The position numbers and the translations under genes were made by a program. Below are positions 17,477-26,664 of a DNA stretch of 64,000 nt, one piece after another. Under the pieces are notes generated by a model. It worked only from the letters and a program-made list of their open reading frames with translations, was not told where the DNA came from and searched no databases. The stretch is from Variovorax boronicumulans NBRC 103145. Its GTDB lineage: Bacteria > Pseudomonadota > Gammaproteobacteria > Burkholderiales > Burkholderiaceae_C. Position 1 is the first letter of the stretch; each line of letters begins with the position of its first letter. Location of the stretch: contig NZ_BCUS01000004.1 in NCBI RefSeq assembly GCF_001591345.1, positions 1 through 64,000 on the forward strand. The letters run 5' to 3'.

Positions 17477-19021
17477 TCAGGGCGACTGCAGCTTCTGCAG
17501 CAGCGACGCCCGCACTTCCTTCTTGAGCACCTTGCCGACCTTGGAGCGCGGCAGGTCGGCCCACACCTCGACCTGCTTGGGCGCCTTCACACTGCCGATG
17601 CGCGACTTGACGAAGGTCTTGATCGCCTCGGCATCGACGCTGCGGCCCGCATGCAGCTGCAGCACGGCCACCACGCGCTCACCCCACTTCTCGTCGGGCA
17701 GGCCGACGACGGCGCTGTCCTGCACGTCGGGGTGCTGCATGAGCACCTGCTCCACCTCGGCGGAGTAGACGTTGAAGCCGCCCGAGATGATCATGTCCTT
17801 CGCGCGGTCGACGATGTACAGGAAGCCGTCTGCATCGAGGTAGCCGATGTCGCCCGTGTGGTGCCAGCCGTGGCGCGAGGCCTCCTGCGTGGCCTTCGGG
17901 TCCTTGTAGTAGCCGCGCATCACGAGCGAGCCGCGCACCACGATCTCGCCGCTCTCACCTGTGGGTAGTAGCGCACCTTCGCCGTTCATGATGCCGACCT
18001 GCACCAGCGGCCCGGGCCGCCCCGCCGAGGCCAGGCGCTGGCGGGCCACCGAACCGTCGGCATTGAAGTGATCGCGCGGCGGCATCATCGAGACCATCAT
18101 CGGCGCCTCGGTCTGGCCGAAGAGCTGGGCCATGACGGGGCCGATCTTGTCGAGCGCCTCTTCGAGCCGCGCGGCCGACATGGGCGCGGCGCCGTACCAA
18201 AAGCACTGCAGCGAATCGCGTTTCGTCTGTGCCAGCTCCGGGTGCTGCAGCAGCATGTAGATCAGCGTCGGCGGCAGGAAGGTGTGGGTGACGCGCCGGC
18301 GCTCGATGAGCGCGAGGAACTCGCTCAGGTCGGGCTTGGGCATGATGACCACGCGCCCGCCCAGCGCCATCACCGGCAGGCACAGCACGCCGGCCGCATG
18401 CGTGAGCGGCGCGAGCGCCAGGTACACGGGCCGGCCCTCGAACGGGTAGCCCATGAGGGTCAGCGCCGACATGGCCTCCAGGTTGCCGCCCGACAGCATC
18501 ACGCCCTTGGGCTGGCCGGTGGTGCCGCCGGTGCCGGCGATCATGGCCACGTCGTCGGGCGGCGCGATGTCGATCGGCGCATCGTCCAGCCCGTCGAGCC
18601 ATTCGTCCATGGCGGGCGCGAAGACCTGCCGCTGGTCGAGGCACACCAGCGCCTTCAGTTTCGGCAGCTGCGCGCGCATCTGCTCGACCATGGGCGCGTA
18701 GTTGCTGTGGAACACGAGGCACGCGCAATCGAAGGCATCGAGCACGAAAGCGTTCTCGCTGGCTTCGTTGCGCGGGTTGATCGGGCACCACACGCCACCG
18801 GCGCGCGAGATGCCGAACACCGTGGCGAAGGCCAGGGCGTCGTTGCTCGAGAGCACCGCCATCTTGTCGCCGGGCTGGATGCCCGCGCGCTGCAGGCCGC
18901 GTGCCACGCGCCAGCTGATGCGTTGCACCTGGCCGTAGCTCAGGTCGGCGTCGCCCATGGTGAGGCACGGCGAATCGGCGCCCTGCTGGGCGCCTTTGTC
19001 GAGGTAGTCGACGAGGCGCAT
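17477..19021 (-). CDS. AMP-dependent acyl-CoA ligase, last gene of a TetR-flanked operon
   Basis: The 514-residue ANL enzyme has the ATP loop AGTGGTTGQPKGV (about residues 165-177), where the usual YTSGTTG is changed to GTGGTTG, plus LFGQTEAPM, HHTGDIGYLDADGF, DRAKDMIISGGFNVYSAEVE and the catalytic Lys segment SKVGKVLKKEVR. This pattern is common in fatty-acid and aromatic CoA ligases. Its ATG at 19021 lies 5 bases after the stop of the saccharopine-dehydrogenase-like gene, and that gene follows an SDR gene, so the three form one leftward operon. The substrate is unknown; the context suggests breakdown of a small acid. Confidence 0.9.
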   Translation of the reverse strand: MRLVDYLDKGAQQGADSPCLTMGDADLSYGQVQRISWRVARGLQRAGIQPGDKMAVLSSNDALAFATVFGISRAGGVWCPINPRNEASENAFVLDAFDCACLVFHSNYAPMVEQMRAQLPKLKALVCLDQRQVFAPAMDEWLDGLDDAPIDIAPPDDVAMIAGTGGTTGQPKGVMLSGGNLEAMSALTLMGYPFEGRPVYLALAPLTHAAGVLCLPVMALGGRVVIMPKPDLSEFLALIERRRVTHTFLPPTLIYMLLQHPELAQTKRDSLQCFWYGAAPMSAARLEEALDKIGPVMAQLFGQTEAPMMVSMMPPRDHFNADGSVARQRLASAGRPGPLVQVGIMNGEGALLPTGESGEIVVRGSLVMRGYYKDPKATQEASRHGWHHTGDIGYLDADGFLYIVDRAKDMIISGGFNVYSAEVEQVLMQHPDVQDSAVVGLPDEKWGERVVAVLQLHAGRSVDAEAIKTFVKSRIGSVKAPKQVEVWADLPRSKVGKVLKKEVRASLLQKLQSP

Positions 19022-19026
19022 GCGCG

Positions 19027-20160
19027 TCAGCCCATCCGCGTGAGCACGGGTTCCTGCACCAGCCCGAAGCTGCGCAGCGCCCCCAGCAGCTCGCGGTGCC
19101 CGAAGGCCTGGCAGCCCGAGGCAAAACCGGCGCGGCGCGGCGCCTGCTGCAGCAGCGAGGCCGCGGCATAGGCCTGCAGCAGGCCGGTCTGCTTGTAGTT
19201 GCAGTTGCCGAAGATCACGCAATGCGCGCGCCCCAGCGGACCGGAGGCATGCACCGAGTCGACCGACTTGTTGATGCGCGGGTTCTCGCGCGGCGGCATG
19301 GTGTTCATCACGCCCGCGGCCGTCTGGGCCAGCGCCGCATAGCGGTCTTCGTCGTTCATGCCTTCGGTGGCCTTGAGCGCGGCGGCCACGATCTGCGGCA
19401 CGCCCAGCATCAGCGGCTTGTTGAAGACGCCGCCGAGCACCTTCACGTTGGCCACGCGCGGGTCGCGCTTGAACCACACCGGGTGCGAGGTGCCGCCCCA
19501 GGGCAATGCCAATGCGGCTTCGTGCTGGCCGGGAATCGACAGGTGGTACAGGCCCGCGTCGGGCTGCCACTCGACGTACTGGTTCTGCTCCAGGTAGAAG
19601 GCCTTGGACGTGGCCGCGTTCACCAGGATGGTCTGCGTCGACGCGATGGTCGGGCTGCCGCCCCAGAACACGGCGATGTCGAGCGTGTCCAGGCCGGGCG
19701 TTTCCAGGCACAGCTGCGCCGCGATTTCGCCGGTGGTGTACATCTGCGCCAGGCCGGGCGACAGCAGCAGGCCGGCCGCCGCGAACTTGGCGCCGTATTT
19801 CTGGTCGAGCGTGATGAGCCAGTCCTGCTCGCCGGTGGTGTCGGTGTAGTGGCAGCCGGCGGCCAGGCAGGCATCGACCACCTCGGGGCCGAACTTGGCG
19901 AACGGTCCCACCGTGTTGAGCACCACCGAGGCGCCGGTGAAGAGCTCGGTGAGCGCTTCAACCGTGTGCGCGACCTCGACCACCTCGTAGTCGGCGGTCT
20001 CGATGCCGGGCACGTTCGACTTCATCGCCGCTTCGAGCTTTTCCGCGCTGCGGCCTGCCGCGATGAAGGGGATGTGGTACTCGCGCAGATACTCGCAGAC
20101 CAGGCGCCCGGTGTAGCCGGAGGCGCCGTAGACGATGACCGGTTTCTTCTTGCTGCTCAT
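19027..20160 (-). CDS. Saccharopine dehydrogenase-like NAD(P)-binding protein
   Basis: The 377-residue protein begins with a Rossmann fold, VIVYGASGYTGRLVCEYL (about residues 8-25), followed by AGRSAEKLEAAM and the segment VVLNTVGPFAKFGPEVVDACLAAGCHYTDTTGE, which is diagnostic of saccharopine-dehydrogenase-like proteins (DUF5938-type). True saccharopine dehydrogenases act in lysine metabolism, but members next to CoA ligases and SDRs are thought to be oxidoreductases of other pathways. It sits between the SDR gene (23 bases upstream) and the CoA ligase (5 bases downstream) in one operon. Confidence 0.82.
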   Translation of the reverse strand: MSSKKKPVIVYGASGYTGRLVCEYLREYHIPFIAAGRSAEKLEAAMKSNVPGIETADYEVVEVAHTVEALTELFTGASVVLNTVGPFAKFGPEVVDACLAAGCHYTDTTGEQDWLITLDQKYGAKFAAAGLLLSPGLAQMYTTGEIAAQLCLETPGLDTLDIAVFWGGSPTIASTQTILVNAATSKAFYLEQNQYVEWQPDAGLYHLSIPGQHEAALALPWGGTSHPVWFKRDPRVANVKVLGGVFNKPLMLGVPQIVAAALKATEGMNDEDRYAALAQTAAGVMNTMPPRENPRINKSVDSVHASGPLGRAHCVIFGNCNYKQTGLLQAYAAASLLQQAPRRAGFASGCQAFGHRELLGALRSFGLVQEPVLTRMG

Positions 20161-20183
20161 GTTTCTTGCTCCTTGTTGATCGC

Positions 20184-20987
20184 TCACATGCCCATGCCGC
20201 CGTCCACCGCGAGGCCCGCGCCGGTGATGAACCGGGCGGCGTCGGAGCAGAGGAAGACCACCACGTCGGCCATGTCGCCGATCTCGCCGAGGCGGCCCAG
20301 CGGCGTCTGGCCGATGACGTCGCCCACGGCGGCCTCGACGCTGGGCGCCAGCCCCACGGCCACGATGTCGTTGGCGAGCTTCATGCCCATGTCGGTGGGC
20401 ACGAGGCCGGGGTAGATGCAGTTGACGCGCACGCCGTAGCCCAGCTTGCCGGACTCCATGGCCGCCACGCGCGTGGCGCGGTCGACCGCCGACTTCGTCG
20501 CCGAGTAGCCGGCGATGGCGGGAAAAGCGATGGTGGCCGCGACCGACGCGATGTTGACCACCGCCCCGCCGCCGCCCGCGCTGCCGCCGGGGCGCATCGC
20601 GCGAAAGGCGTGCTTCATGCCCAGCAGCGTGCCGGCCACGTTCACGTCGAGCATGCGGCGCAGGTCGTCGCCGTCGACATCGACCACCAGCGAGGTGATC
20701 TCGATGCCGGCGTTGTTGACCAGGATGTCGAAGCCGCCGAGGGCCTTCACCGTGGCGTCGGTGGCAGAGGCCCAATCGCCGTCCTTCGTGACGTCGAGCG
20801 GGACGAAGCCCACCTTCGCCCCTTCGGCGGAGAGCCGCTGTGCGGTCTCGCGGCCCAGGTCGGCGAGCACGTCGCCGATCATCACCGACGCACCCGCCTG
20901 CGCCAACGCCTGGGCGATGCCCGCGCCGATGCCGCGCGCACCCCCTGTCACCAGGGCCTTGCGCCCCGTCAAGTCGAACTTGGCCAT
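20184..20987 (-). CDS. Short-chain dehydrogenase/reductase (SDR)
   Basis: A classical 267-residue SDR. The cofactor motif TGGARGIG is at about residues 14-21, the NNAG structural motif at about 88-91, and catalytic Ser, Tyr and Lys appear in NIASVAA and YSATKSA. The C-terminal end (AVDGGMGM) is standard. It probably oxidises or reduces a hydroxy/keto group of an acyl-CoA or alcohol intermediate. It is the first gene of the leftward operon with the saccharopine-dehydrogenase-like protein and the CoA ligase, and is divided from the divergent TetR gene by a promoter/operator region. Confidence 0.92.
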   Translation of the reverse strand: MAKFDLTGRKALVTGGARGIGAGIAQALAQAGASVMIGDVLADLGRETAQRLSAEGAKVGFVPLDVTKDGDWASATDATVKALGGFDILVNNAGIEITSLVVDVDGDDLRRMLDVNVAGTLLGMKHAFRAMRPGGSAGGGGAVVNIASVAATIAFPAIAGYSATKSAVDRATRVAAMESGKLGYGVRVNCIYPGLVPTDMGMKLANDIVAVGLAPSVEAAVGDVIGQTPLGRLGEIGDMADVVVFLCSDAARFITGAGLAVDGGMGM

Positions 20988-21027
20988 CACTTGTCTCCTG
21001 TGGATATGTGTATGAGATGGAGCGGCC

Positions 21028-21056
21028 ATGCTAGGAATCGACTTGACGAGTGTCAA
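21028..21056 (-). promoter_or_regulatory. Sigma-70-type promoter of the SDR operon
   Basis: On the reverse strand, TTGACA (21051-21056) and TAGCAT (21028-21033) are spaced by 17 bases, a good housekeeping promoter, 41 bases before the SDR start codon. The -35 element lies inside the palindrome described next. Confidence 0.6.
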
Positions 21057-21057
21057 G
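21042..21057. promoter_or_regulatory. Palindromic operator between SDR operon and TetR gene
   Basis: CTTGACGAGTGTCAAG is a perfect inverted repeat (6-base arms, 4-base centre) covering the -35 of the SDR promoter. A repressor bound here would block that promoter, and the divergent TetR protein is the obvious candidate. A second TTGACG (21065-21070) with TAAAAT at 21086-21091 may be the TetR gene's own promoter. Confidence 0.6.
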
Positions 21058-21189
21058 AATTTTTTTGACGACTGCCCAAATTTCGTAAAATGCCTCTGGA
21101 ATGCACGTACGAGGGATTTCCCACGCCGCGTGCTATGGTTTGCAATCACCAGGAAACACAGCGGCCGGCACTCTGCGGCCTGGCTAGAA

Positions 21190-21870
21190 ATGACCACTCA
21201 TTCACGGGTAAAGAAGCACGCCGGACGGGTGCAGAAGGCGCCGGCCGACAAGTTCGAGCAGCGCCGCGCCGAGCTCGGCGAAGCCGCCCTCACCACGCTG
21301 GCCACGCTCGGCTACGCGCGCACCAGCCTGCGCGAGATTGCGCAGAACTCCGAGTTCTCGCACGGCGTGCTGCACTACTACTTCAGCGACAAGGTCGACC
21401 TCATCGTCTGCAGCGTCAAGCAGTACAAGGCGCGCTGCGTCACGCGCTACGACCACGCGGTCGACACCGCCACGACGTATGACGAGCTCATGGAAGGCTT
21501 CCTGCAGAGCCTGGGCGACACGCTGCTGGGCGAAGGCCACGTGCACCGGCTCTGGTACGACCTGCGTTCGCAGGCGCTGTTCGAAGCGGCCTTCCACGAC
21601 GACGTGGTGCAGATCGACAAGAGCCTCGAAGACATGATCTGGCGCATCATGAGCCGCTTCGCCGAACTCTCCGGGCAAGCCCCCGGCCTGCCGCCCTCGG
21701 CCTGCTACGCCCTCTTCGACGGGCTGTTCCTGCAGGCGCTGCTCAAGCACCTCTCGGGCGACACCAAGGCCATCGCCGACATGCAGGCCGACGTGCGGCA
21801 ATCGATCGAGCGGCTGTTCGCCGCCCCTGTCGCAACCACCGCGCCGGCCTCCCGCAAGCGGCGCGCCTGA
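21190..21870 (+). CDS. TetR/AcrR family regulator of the divergent operon
   Basis: The 226-residue protein has a TetR DNA-binding domain at about residues 22-70 (ALTTLATLGYARTSLREIAQNSEFSHGVLHYYFSDKVDLI). The recognition helix is followed by GVLHYYF, as in BetI/FadR-like branches. The remaining helices form the ligand domain. The start at ATG 21190 removes an upstream open stretch that overlaps the operator region. It is divergent from the SDR/SacchDH/CoA-ligase operon and probably represses it through the palindrome at 21042-21057. The effector is likely a CoA ester or substrate of that operon. Confidence 0.88.
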   Translation: MTTHSRVKKHAGRVQKAPADKFEQRRAELGEAALTTLATLGYARTSLREIAQNSEFSHGVLHYYFSDKVDLIVCSVKQYKARCVTRYDHAVDTATTYDELMEGFLQSLGDTLLGEGHVHRLWYDLRSQALFEAAFHDDVVQIDKSLEDMIWRIMSRFAELSGQAPGLPPSACYALFDGLFLQALLKHLSGDTKAIADMQADVRQSIERLFAAPVATTAPASRKRRA

Positions 21871-21877
21871 CGCCGCC

Positions 21878-22840
21878 ATGGCGCCGTTCAACACCGCCTA
21901 CCGGCAGACGCTGCTCGCCGGGCGCCTCACCCTGGGCCTGATGACGCCGCTGGCGCGCCCGCCCGGCGCGATGGCCGACCCCGCGATCGAACTGCATCTG
22001 GCCCGGCTGGCCGACACGCTCGGCTTTGCCGCGCTGTGGACGCGCGACGTGCCCGTGATGCTGCCGCAGGGCGAAGAGACTGCGGTGCTCGACGAGCCCT
22101 TCATCTGGCTCACCGCGCTGGCCGCCGCCACGCAGCGCATCGCGCTCGGCACCGCCGCCGCCGTGCTGCCGCTGCGCCATCCGCTGCACGTGGCCAAGGC
22201 CGCGCTCTCGCTCAACCGCCTGTCGAACGACCGCTTCATCCTCGGCCTGGGCTCGGGTGACCGCGAGGCCGAGTTCGCCATCTTCCAGCAGGACATCGCG
22301 CTGCGCGGCGACGTCTTCCGCGAACGCTGGAACCTCGTGCGCTCGGCGCTCTCGCCCGATGCGCAGGAGCGCACCGCGCTGCACGAAGCCACCGGCGGCC
22401 ACGACCTCATGGCGGCGCCCGCCGCGCGCATCGGCATGCTGGTGGTCGGCTCGGCGCGCCAGTCGCTGCAATGGACCGCCTCCCACGCCGACGGCTGGGC
22501 CACCTACCACCGCGACGAGGCGCGCCAGCAGGGCCGCATCGGCCTGTGGCAGACCGCGCTGCGCGAACGCGCGGGCGGCGAGGCCAAGCCCTTCGTTCAG
22601 TCGTTGCAGCTCGACCTGCTGGACGATGCCGACGCGCCCGCCGAGCCCATCGAACTCGGTCTGCGCGCCGGACGCCATGCGCTCATCGACTACCTCGACC
22701 GCATGGAAGACGCCGGCGTCGCCCACGTGCTGCTGAACCTCGCGCGCAGCAGCCGGCGGCCCGCGCAGGACGTGGTCGACGAGCTCGGCCACGAGGTGCT
22801 GCCGCGCCTGCAAGGCCATGCGCGCACGCCGCCAGCCTGA
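21878..22840 (+). CDS. LLM-class flavin-dependent oxidoreductase
   Basis: The 320-residue protein belongs to the bacterial luciferase-like monooxygenases. It shows LADTLGFAALWTRDVPV in the first barrel turn, the segment TQRIALGTAAAVLPLRHPLHVAKAALSLNRLSNDRFILGLGSG, and later SADGWATYHRD-like SHADGWATY. Such enzymes use FMNH2 supplied by a partner reductase to oxygenate or dehydrogenate small molecules. The substrate is not evident. It starts 7 bases after the TetR stop on the same strand, so it may be co-transcribed with that regulator. Confidence 0.88.
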   Translation: MAPFNTAYRQTLLAGRLTLGLMTPLARPPGAMADPAIELHLARLADTLGFAALWTRDVPVMLPQGEETAVLDEPFIWLTALAAATQRIALGTAAAVLPLRHPLHVAKAALSLNRLSNDRFILGLGSGDREAEFAIFQQDIALRGDVFRERWNLVRSALSPDAQERTALHEATGGHDLMAAPAARIGMLVVGSARQSLQWTASHADGWATYHRDEARQQGRIGLWQTALRERAGGEAKPFVQSLQLDLLDDADAPAEPIELGLRAGRHALIDYLDRMEDAGVAHVLLNLARSSRRPAQDVVDELGHEVLPRLQGHARTPPA

Positions 22841-22894
22841 CCCGTGCAGAATCCGGCGCTCGCCGTTGTCGACCTCCTTCCAAGGACTTTCCCC

Positions 22895-23599
22895 ATGACC
22901 GATCTCTCGCACTTCCCCATCACGAAGAAATGGCCCGCGCAGCACCCTGAGCGCCTGCAGCTGTACTCGCTGCCCACGCCCAACGGCGTGAAGGTGTCGA
23001 TCCTGCTGGAGGAAACCGGCCTGCCCTACGAGCCGCACCTCGTGAGCTTCGAGACCCAGGACCAGATGTCGCCGGAGTTCCTGTCGCTCAACCCGAACAA
23101 CAAGATCCCCGCCATCCTCGACCCCAACGGCCCGGGCGGCCAGCCGCTGGCGCTGTTCGAATCGGGCGCGATCCTGCTGTACCTTGCCGAGAAGACCGGC
23201 CAGTTCATCCCCAAGGATGCGGCGGCCCGCTACGAGACCATCCAGTGGGTGATGTTCCAGATGGGCGGCATCGGCCCGATGTTCGGCCAGCTCGGCTTCT
23301 TCAACAAGTTCGCCGGCAAGGACTACGAAGACAAGCGCCCGCGCGACCGCTACGTGGCCGAGTCGAAGCGCCTGCTCGGCGTGCTCGACAAGCACCTCGC
23401 CGACCGCGCATGGATCATGGGCGACAGCTACACCATCGCCGACATCGCCACCTTCCCGTGGGTGCGCAACCTGATCGGCTTCTACGAGGCCGGCGACCTC
23501 GTGGGCTTCAGCGAGTTCAAGAACGTCGCGCGCGTGCTCGAGGCCTTCGTGGCGCGGCCGGCGGTGGTGAAGGGCCTGGGCATTCCGAAGCGGGGCTGA
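22895..23599 (+). CDS. Glutathione S-transferase, YghU/YfcG-like
   Basis: A 234-residue GST. The N-terminal thioredoxin-like domain (about 20-105) carries the Thr/Asn-containing active site LPTPNGVKVSILLEE and the cis-Pro/ESGAILLYLAEKTG glutathione-binding segment. The all-helical C-terminal domain holds MGDSYTIADIATFPWVRNL. The T-P-N pattern matches the Nu-class (YfcG/YghU) proteins, which act as disulfide-bond oxidoreductases with two glutathiones. An AAGGA Shine-Dalgarno precedes the ATG at 22895. It follows the LLM gene by 54 bases. Confidence 0.92.
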   Translation: MTDLSHFPITKKWPAQHPERLQLYSLPTPNGVKVSILLEETGLPYEPHLVSFETQDQMSPEFLSLNPNNKIPAILDPNGPGGQPLALFESGAILLYLAEKTGQFIPKDAAARYETIQWVMFQMGGIGPMFGQLGFFNKFAGKDYEDKRPRDRYVAESKRLLGVLDKHLADRAWIMGDSYTIADIATFPWVRNLIGFYEAGDLVGFSEFKNVARVLEAFVARPAVVKGLGIPKRG

Positions 23600-23616
23600 G
23601 GCCCCGACAGCAGGCC

Positions 23617-24867
23617 CTAGTTCGCGCTCAAGTCCATGAGCATCCGCGACAGCAGATAAAGCCGCGGCACCACGCTCTCGACCTCGGCGTATTCCTCCGG
23701 CGTGTGGATGCCGCCGCCCACGATGCCGAAGCCGTCGAGCACCGGCACGCCGACACCGGCCACGAGGCTGGCGTCCGCGGCGCCGCCGCTGCTCTCGATG
23801 GTGAGCTTCTTGCCGATCTCGCCGTAGATGCCCTCGGCCATGCGCACGAGCTTGTCCGATGCGGGCGAGCGCGGCATCGGCGGCAGGCCGCGCACGAGGC
23901 GCACGCGCACCTCTGTCTCGGGGATGAGCTTGTTCTGCGCGATCCGCGTGAGGTCCTTCTCGACGCGGTCGAGCTCCTCGGGCGTGGCGGCGCGCACGTC
24001 GCCCTTGGCGCTGGCCGACGCAGGGATCACGTTGGTCGGTCCGTTGGCCGTGAGCACCGTGAAGTTGACCGTGGTCTTCTTCGCCGCATCGGCCACCTTC
24101 GACAGTTGCAGCACCTGGTGCGCGACTTCCATGGCCGCGTTGCGGCCCGCCTCGGGCGCAACGCCCGCGTGCGACGCGAGCCCCTTCACCTCGATGAGCG
24201 CCGTGGCTGAGCCCTTGCGCTCGACCACGAGGCCGTCGGCCGGGCGGCCTGGCTCCAGGTTCAGCGCCACGTCGTGCTGCTTGGCCACGCGCTCGATGAG
24301 CGCGCTGGTGCCGACCGAGCCCGTCTCTTCGTTGGTGTCGATCAGGAAGGTGATCTGGCCGTAGTCCTTGAAACCGATCTTCTGCAGGATCTTCAGCGCC
24401 TGCAGGCCGGCCACGACGCCGCCCTTGTTGTCCATCACGCCGGGGCCGTAGGCGCGCCCGTCCTTGATGTAGAAGGGCTTGGCTGCGGCCGTGCCGTCCT
24501 TGAACACGGTGTCGATGTGGGCCAGGATGAGGATCTTCTTCTTGCCCTGGCCGGTCAGCGTCGCGACCAGGTTGGTGCCCGGGTGCGGCTCGGCGGGAAA
24601 GCTCTCGATGCGCGCGTCGAGCTTGCGCAGTTCGTCCGCCACCATCTCGCGCACCTTGGCCAGGCCCTCGGTGTTGGTCGAGCCGGAGTCGATGTTGACC
24701 ATGCGCTCCAGCAGCTGCAGCGTCTCGTCCTTTTGCTGCGTGGCGGCGTCGAGCACGCCCTGGTGCGGCTTCTGGGCCATGGCGTTGACGGCGAGCAAGG
24801 CACTGGCCAGCACGGCGCCTTGGCAGGCGGCGCGCGTCCATGAACGCGGGGTGGAGCGAAGGTGCAT
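23617..24867 (-). CDS. Secreted M20 family metallopeptidase (glutamate carboxypeptidase-like)
   Basis: The 416-residue protein has a signal peptide (about 1-31, ending NAMAQ) and the M20 zinc peptidase fold. The metal ligands fall in ILAHIDTVF (His-x-Asp), GPGVMDNKGG (bridging Asp) and TNEETGSVG (catalytic and ligand Glu), with a lid domain starting near KGLASHAGVAPE and a final His in GGGIHTPEE. It resembles Pseudomonas carboxypeptidase G2, which removes C-terminal Glu from peptides or folates. It lies next to the siderophore locus, but its DNA shows no ECF box and no link is evident. Confidence 0.9.
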   Translation of the reverse strand: MHLRSTPRSWTRAACQGAVLASALLAVNAMAQKPHQGVLDAATQQKDETLQLLERMVNIDSGSTNTEGLAKVREMVADELRKLDARIESFPAEPHPGTNLVATLTGQGKKKILILAHIDTVFKDGTAAAKPFYIKDGRAYGPGVMDNKGGVVAGLQALKILQKIGFKDYGQITFLIDTNEETGSVGTSALIERVAKQHDVALNLEPGRPADGLVVERKGSATALIEVKGLASHAGVAPEAGRNAAMEVAHQVLQLSKVADAAKKTTVNFTVLTANGPTNVIPASASAKGDVRAATPEELDRVEKDLTRIAQNKLIPETEVRVRLVRGLPPMPRSPASDKLVRMAEGIYGEIGKKLTIESSGGAADASLVAGVGVPVLDGFGIVGGGIHTPEEYAEVESVVPRLYLLSRMLMDLSAN

Positions 24868-24941
24868 GAGGAAGCCTGTTCTTTCTGTTGTGGAGGTTCG
24901 TTCGAAGCGAACCCCACACTAGCACCCGCTTCGCGAACGGG

Positions 24942-26621
24942 TCAAGCCGCGAGGCTCGGCGCCGGCGCCTCGGTGGCCTGCGCGATGCGCCCGGCCTTCA
25001 TGTGGACGATGCGGTCGGCCACATGAAAGTAGCGGTCGTCGTGCGAGATGACCACCAGCGAGTGCCCCTTGGCGCGCAGCTCGGGCAGCAGCTCGGTGTA
25101 GAACAGGTGGCGGAAGGCCGGGTCCTGGTCGGCGGCCCATTCGTCGAACACCAGCACCGGCCGGCCTTCGAGGTACGCGTGCACCAGCGCCAGCCGCTTG
25201 CGCTGGCCGGTCGAGAGGTCGGTGGTGCTGAAGGCGCCGTTCTTCACCGACACCTTGTGCGCGATCTCCAGCCGTTGCAGGTAGGGCAAGGCGGTTTCGG
25301 GCAGCGCCTGGTGGCCGCCCTCTTCGCCGGCCACGAGGTCTTCGAACAGGTAGAAGTCGGAGAACACGGTGGTGAAGAGCTGGCGGTAGTCGTCGCGCGT
25401 CTGCGGCGTCACGGGCTGGCCGTCGAGCAGCAGCTCGCCATCGACCGGCGCGTACAGGCCCAGCAGCAGCTTGATGAGCGTGGTCTTGCCCGAGCCGTTG
25501 TCGCCGACGATGAAGACGATCTCGCGGCGGCCGATGCGCAAATCCACCGGGCCGAGCACGAAGGGCTCCGCGCCCTCCACCGCCGGGAACGCATAGCGCG
25601 CGCCGCGCAGCTCGATGGCGTCGTGCAGCACCGGCGTGGCGGGCGGCGCGTGCAGGTCCAGGTGCGGCTCGGGCGTGGCGAAGCGGGCCGACAGGTCACC
25701 GATGCGCTCGAAGGCCACCTTCGCGCGCCCCAGGTGCGGCAGCGCCGCCACCACCTGGTCGAGCGGCCCCTTCAAAAACAGCAGCACCAGCACGAAGCCG
25801 CTGAGCACGACCGGCGCGGTGTCGCGGAATGCGGCCCAGCCGAGGATGAGTGCAATCAGCAGAAAGAACAGCGCCGAGCCGAAGGACGAGGCCAGCACGA
25901 AGATGTTGATGGCGCGGCGGTTGATGTCGTGGATGCGCTCGACCGTGTGCGCCACCTGCTGCTCGTACACCTTGGCGCGGCGCGCGCGGTGCATGCGCAG
26001 CTCCTTCGCGCCTTCGCTGATGCCGCGGTAGGCCTTGTGCAGCGCCTCTTCCTGCTCGCGCGCCTTGAAGAAACCCGAGATGCCGCGCGCATGCGCCAGG
26101 CTCTGCACGGTGATGCCCACGAGCAGCGCCGCCAGCAGCAGGCCGAACAGCGGCGGCGAAAGCCACGCCAGGTAACCCAGGCAACCAAGGGAAACGGCCA
26201 GCGCGATCATGGTCGAGGCCAGCATGAAGGCCACGTCGCTGATCATGTCGACGTCCTGCGTGAGCACGGGCATCAGGCGGTGCATGCGGTAACGCTCGAG
26301 CGCATCGATCGGCGCGGCGAGGATCTTCAGCGCCAGGCTCTTGCGCACTTGCGCCACGAGCCGCTGGCCGACCACGTTGTTCGACATGTCGGAGGTGGCG
26401 CGGCCGACCAGCGCCACCACGCACAGGCCGATGAAGGTCAACAGCAGCCCGCCGGCCAGGCCGCCGGGGCGATGCAGCACCTCGTTGATGGTCGCCAGCA
26501 GCGCGACGGTCGCGATGCCCGCGCCGATGCCGGTCACGGTCGACAGCGCGATCCACGGGAAGTAGGGCCGCAACAGCCGGACGAGTTCGGACGCGGGGGC
26601 GCTGGCGGGTGTGAGGTTCAT
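24942..26621 (-). CDS. pvdE: PvdE-type ABC exporter (fused membrane and ATPase domains)
   Basis: A 559-residue half-transporter of the cyclic-peptide/siderophore export family. Six membrane helices (about 15-300) precede an ATPase domain with Walker A VGDNGSGKTTL (about residue 365), signature LSTGQRKRLALV and Walker B VLVFDEWAADQDP, then the switch His in VISHDDRYF. PvdE moves pyoverdine precursors into the periplasm, so this protein probably exports the siderophore or its acyl precursor. ATG at 26621 is the right start: the open frame further upstream overlaps the ECF box at 26665-26689 and lacks a proper initiation codon there. Confidence 0.93.
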   Translation of the reverse strand: MNLTPASAPASELVRLLRPYFPWIALSTVTGIGAGIATVALLATINEVLHRPGGLAGGLLLTFIGLCVVALVGRATSDMSNNVVGQRLVAQVRKSLALKILAAPIDALERYRMHRLMPVLTQDVDMISDVAFMLASTMIALAVSLGCLGYLAWLSPPLFGLLLAALLVGITVQSLAHARGISGFFKAREQEEALHKAYRGISEGAKELRMHRARRAKVYEQQVAHTVERIHDINRRAINIFVLASSFGSALFFLLIALILGWAAFRDTAPVVLSGFVLVLLFLKGPLDQVVAALPHLGRAKVAFERIGDLSARFATPEPHLDLHAPPATPVLHDAIELRGARYAFPAVEGAEPFVLGPVDLRIGRREIVFIVGDNGSGKTTLIKLLLGLYAPVDGELLLDGQPVTPQTRDDYRQLFTTVFSDFYLFEDLVAGEEGGHQALPETALPYLQRLEIAHKVSVKNGAFSTTDLSTGQRKRLALVHAYLEGRPVLVFDEWAADQDPAFRHLFYTELLPELRAKGHSLVVISHDDRYFHVADRIVHMKAGRIAQATEAPAPSLAA

Positions 26622-26664
26622 GCGGCGGACGGTTCGTTGCAAAGGGAGACGGGCTCCCTGCAAT

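Noticed and set aside
23617..24867. M20 peptidase as a siderophore-processing enzyme of the locus
   Set aside because: It has no ECF box and resembles carboxypeptidase G2-like enzymes; adjacency alone is not enough to assign it to the locus.
26622..26663. Longer N-terminus for the exporter starting at 26663
   Set aside because: The first codon there would be ATT and the region overlaps the ECF promoter's -10 and start site; ATG at 26621 is right.
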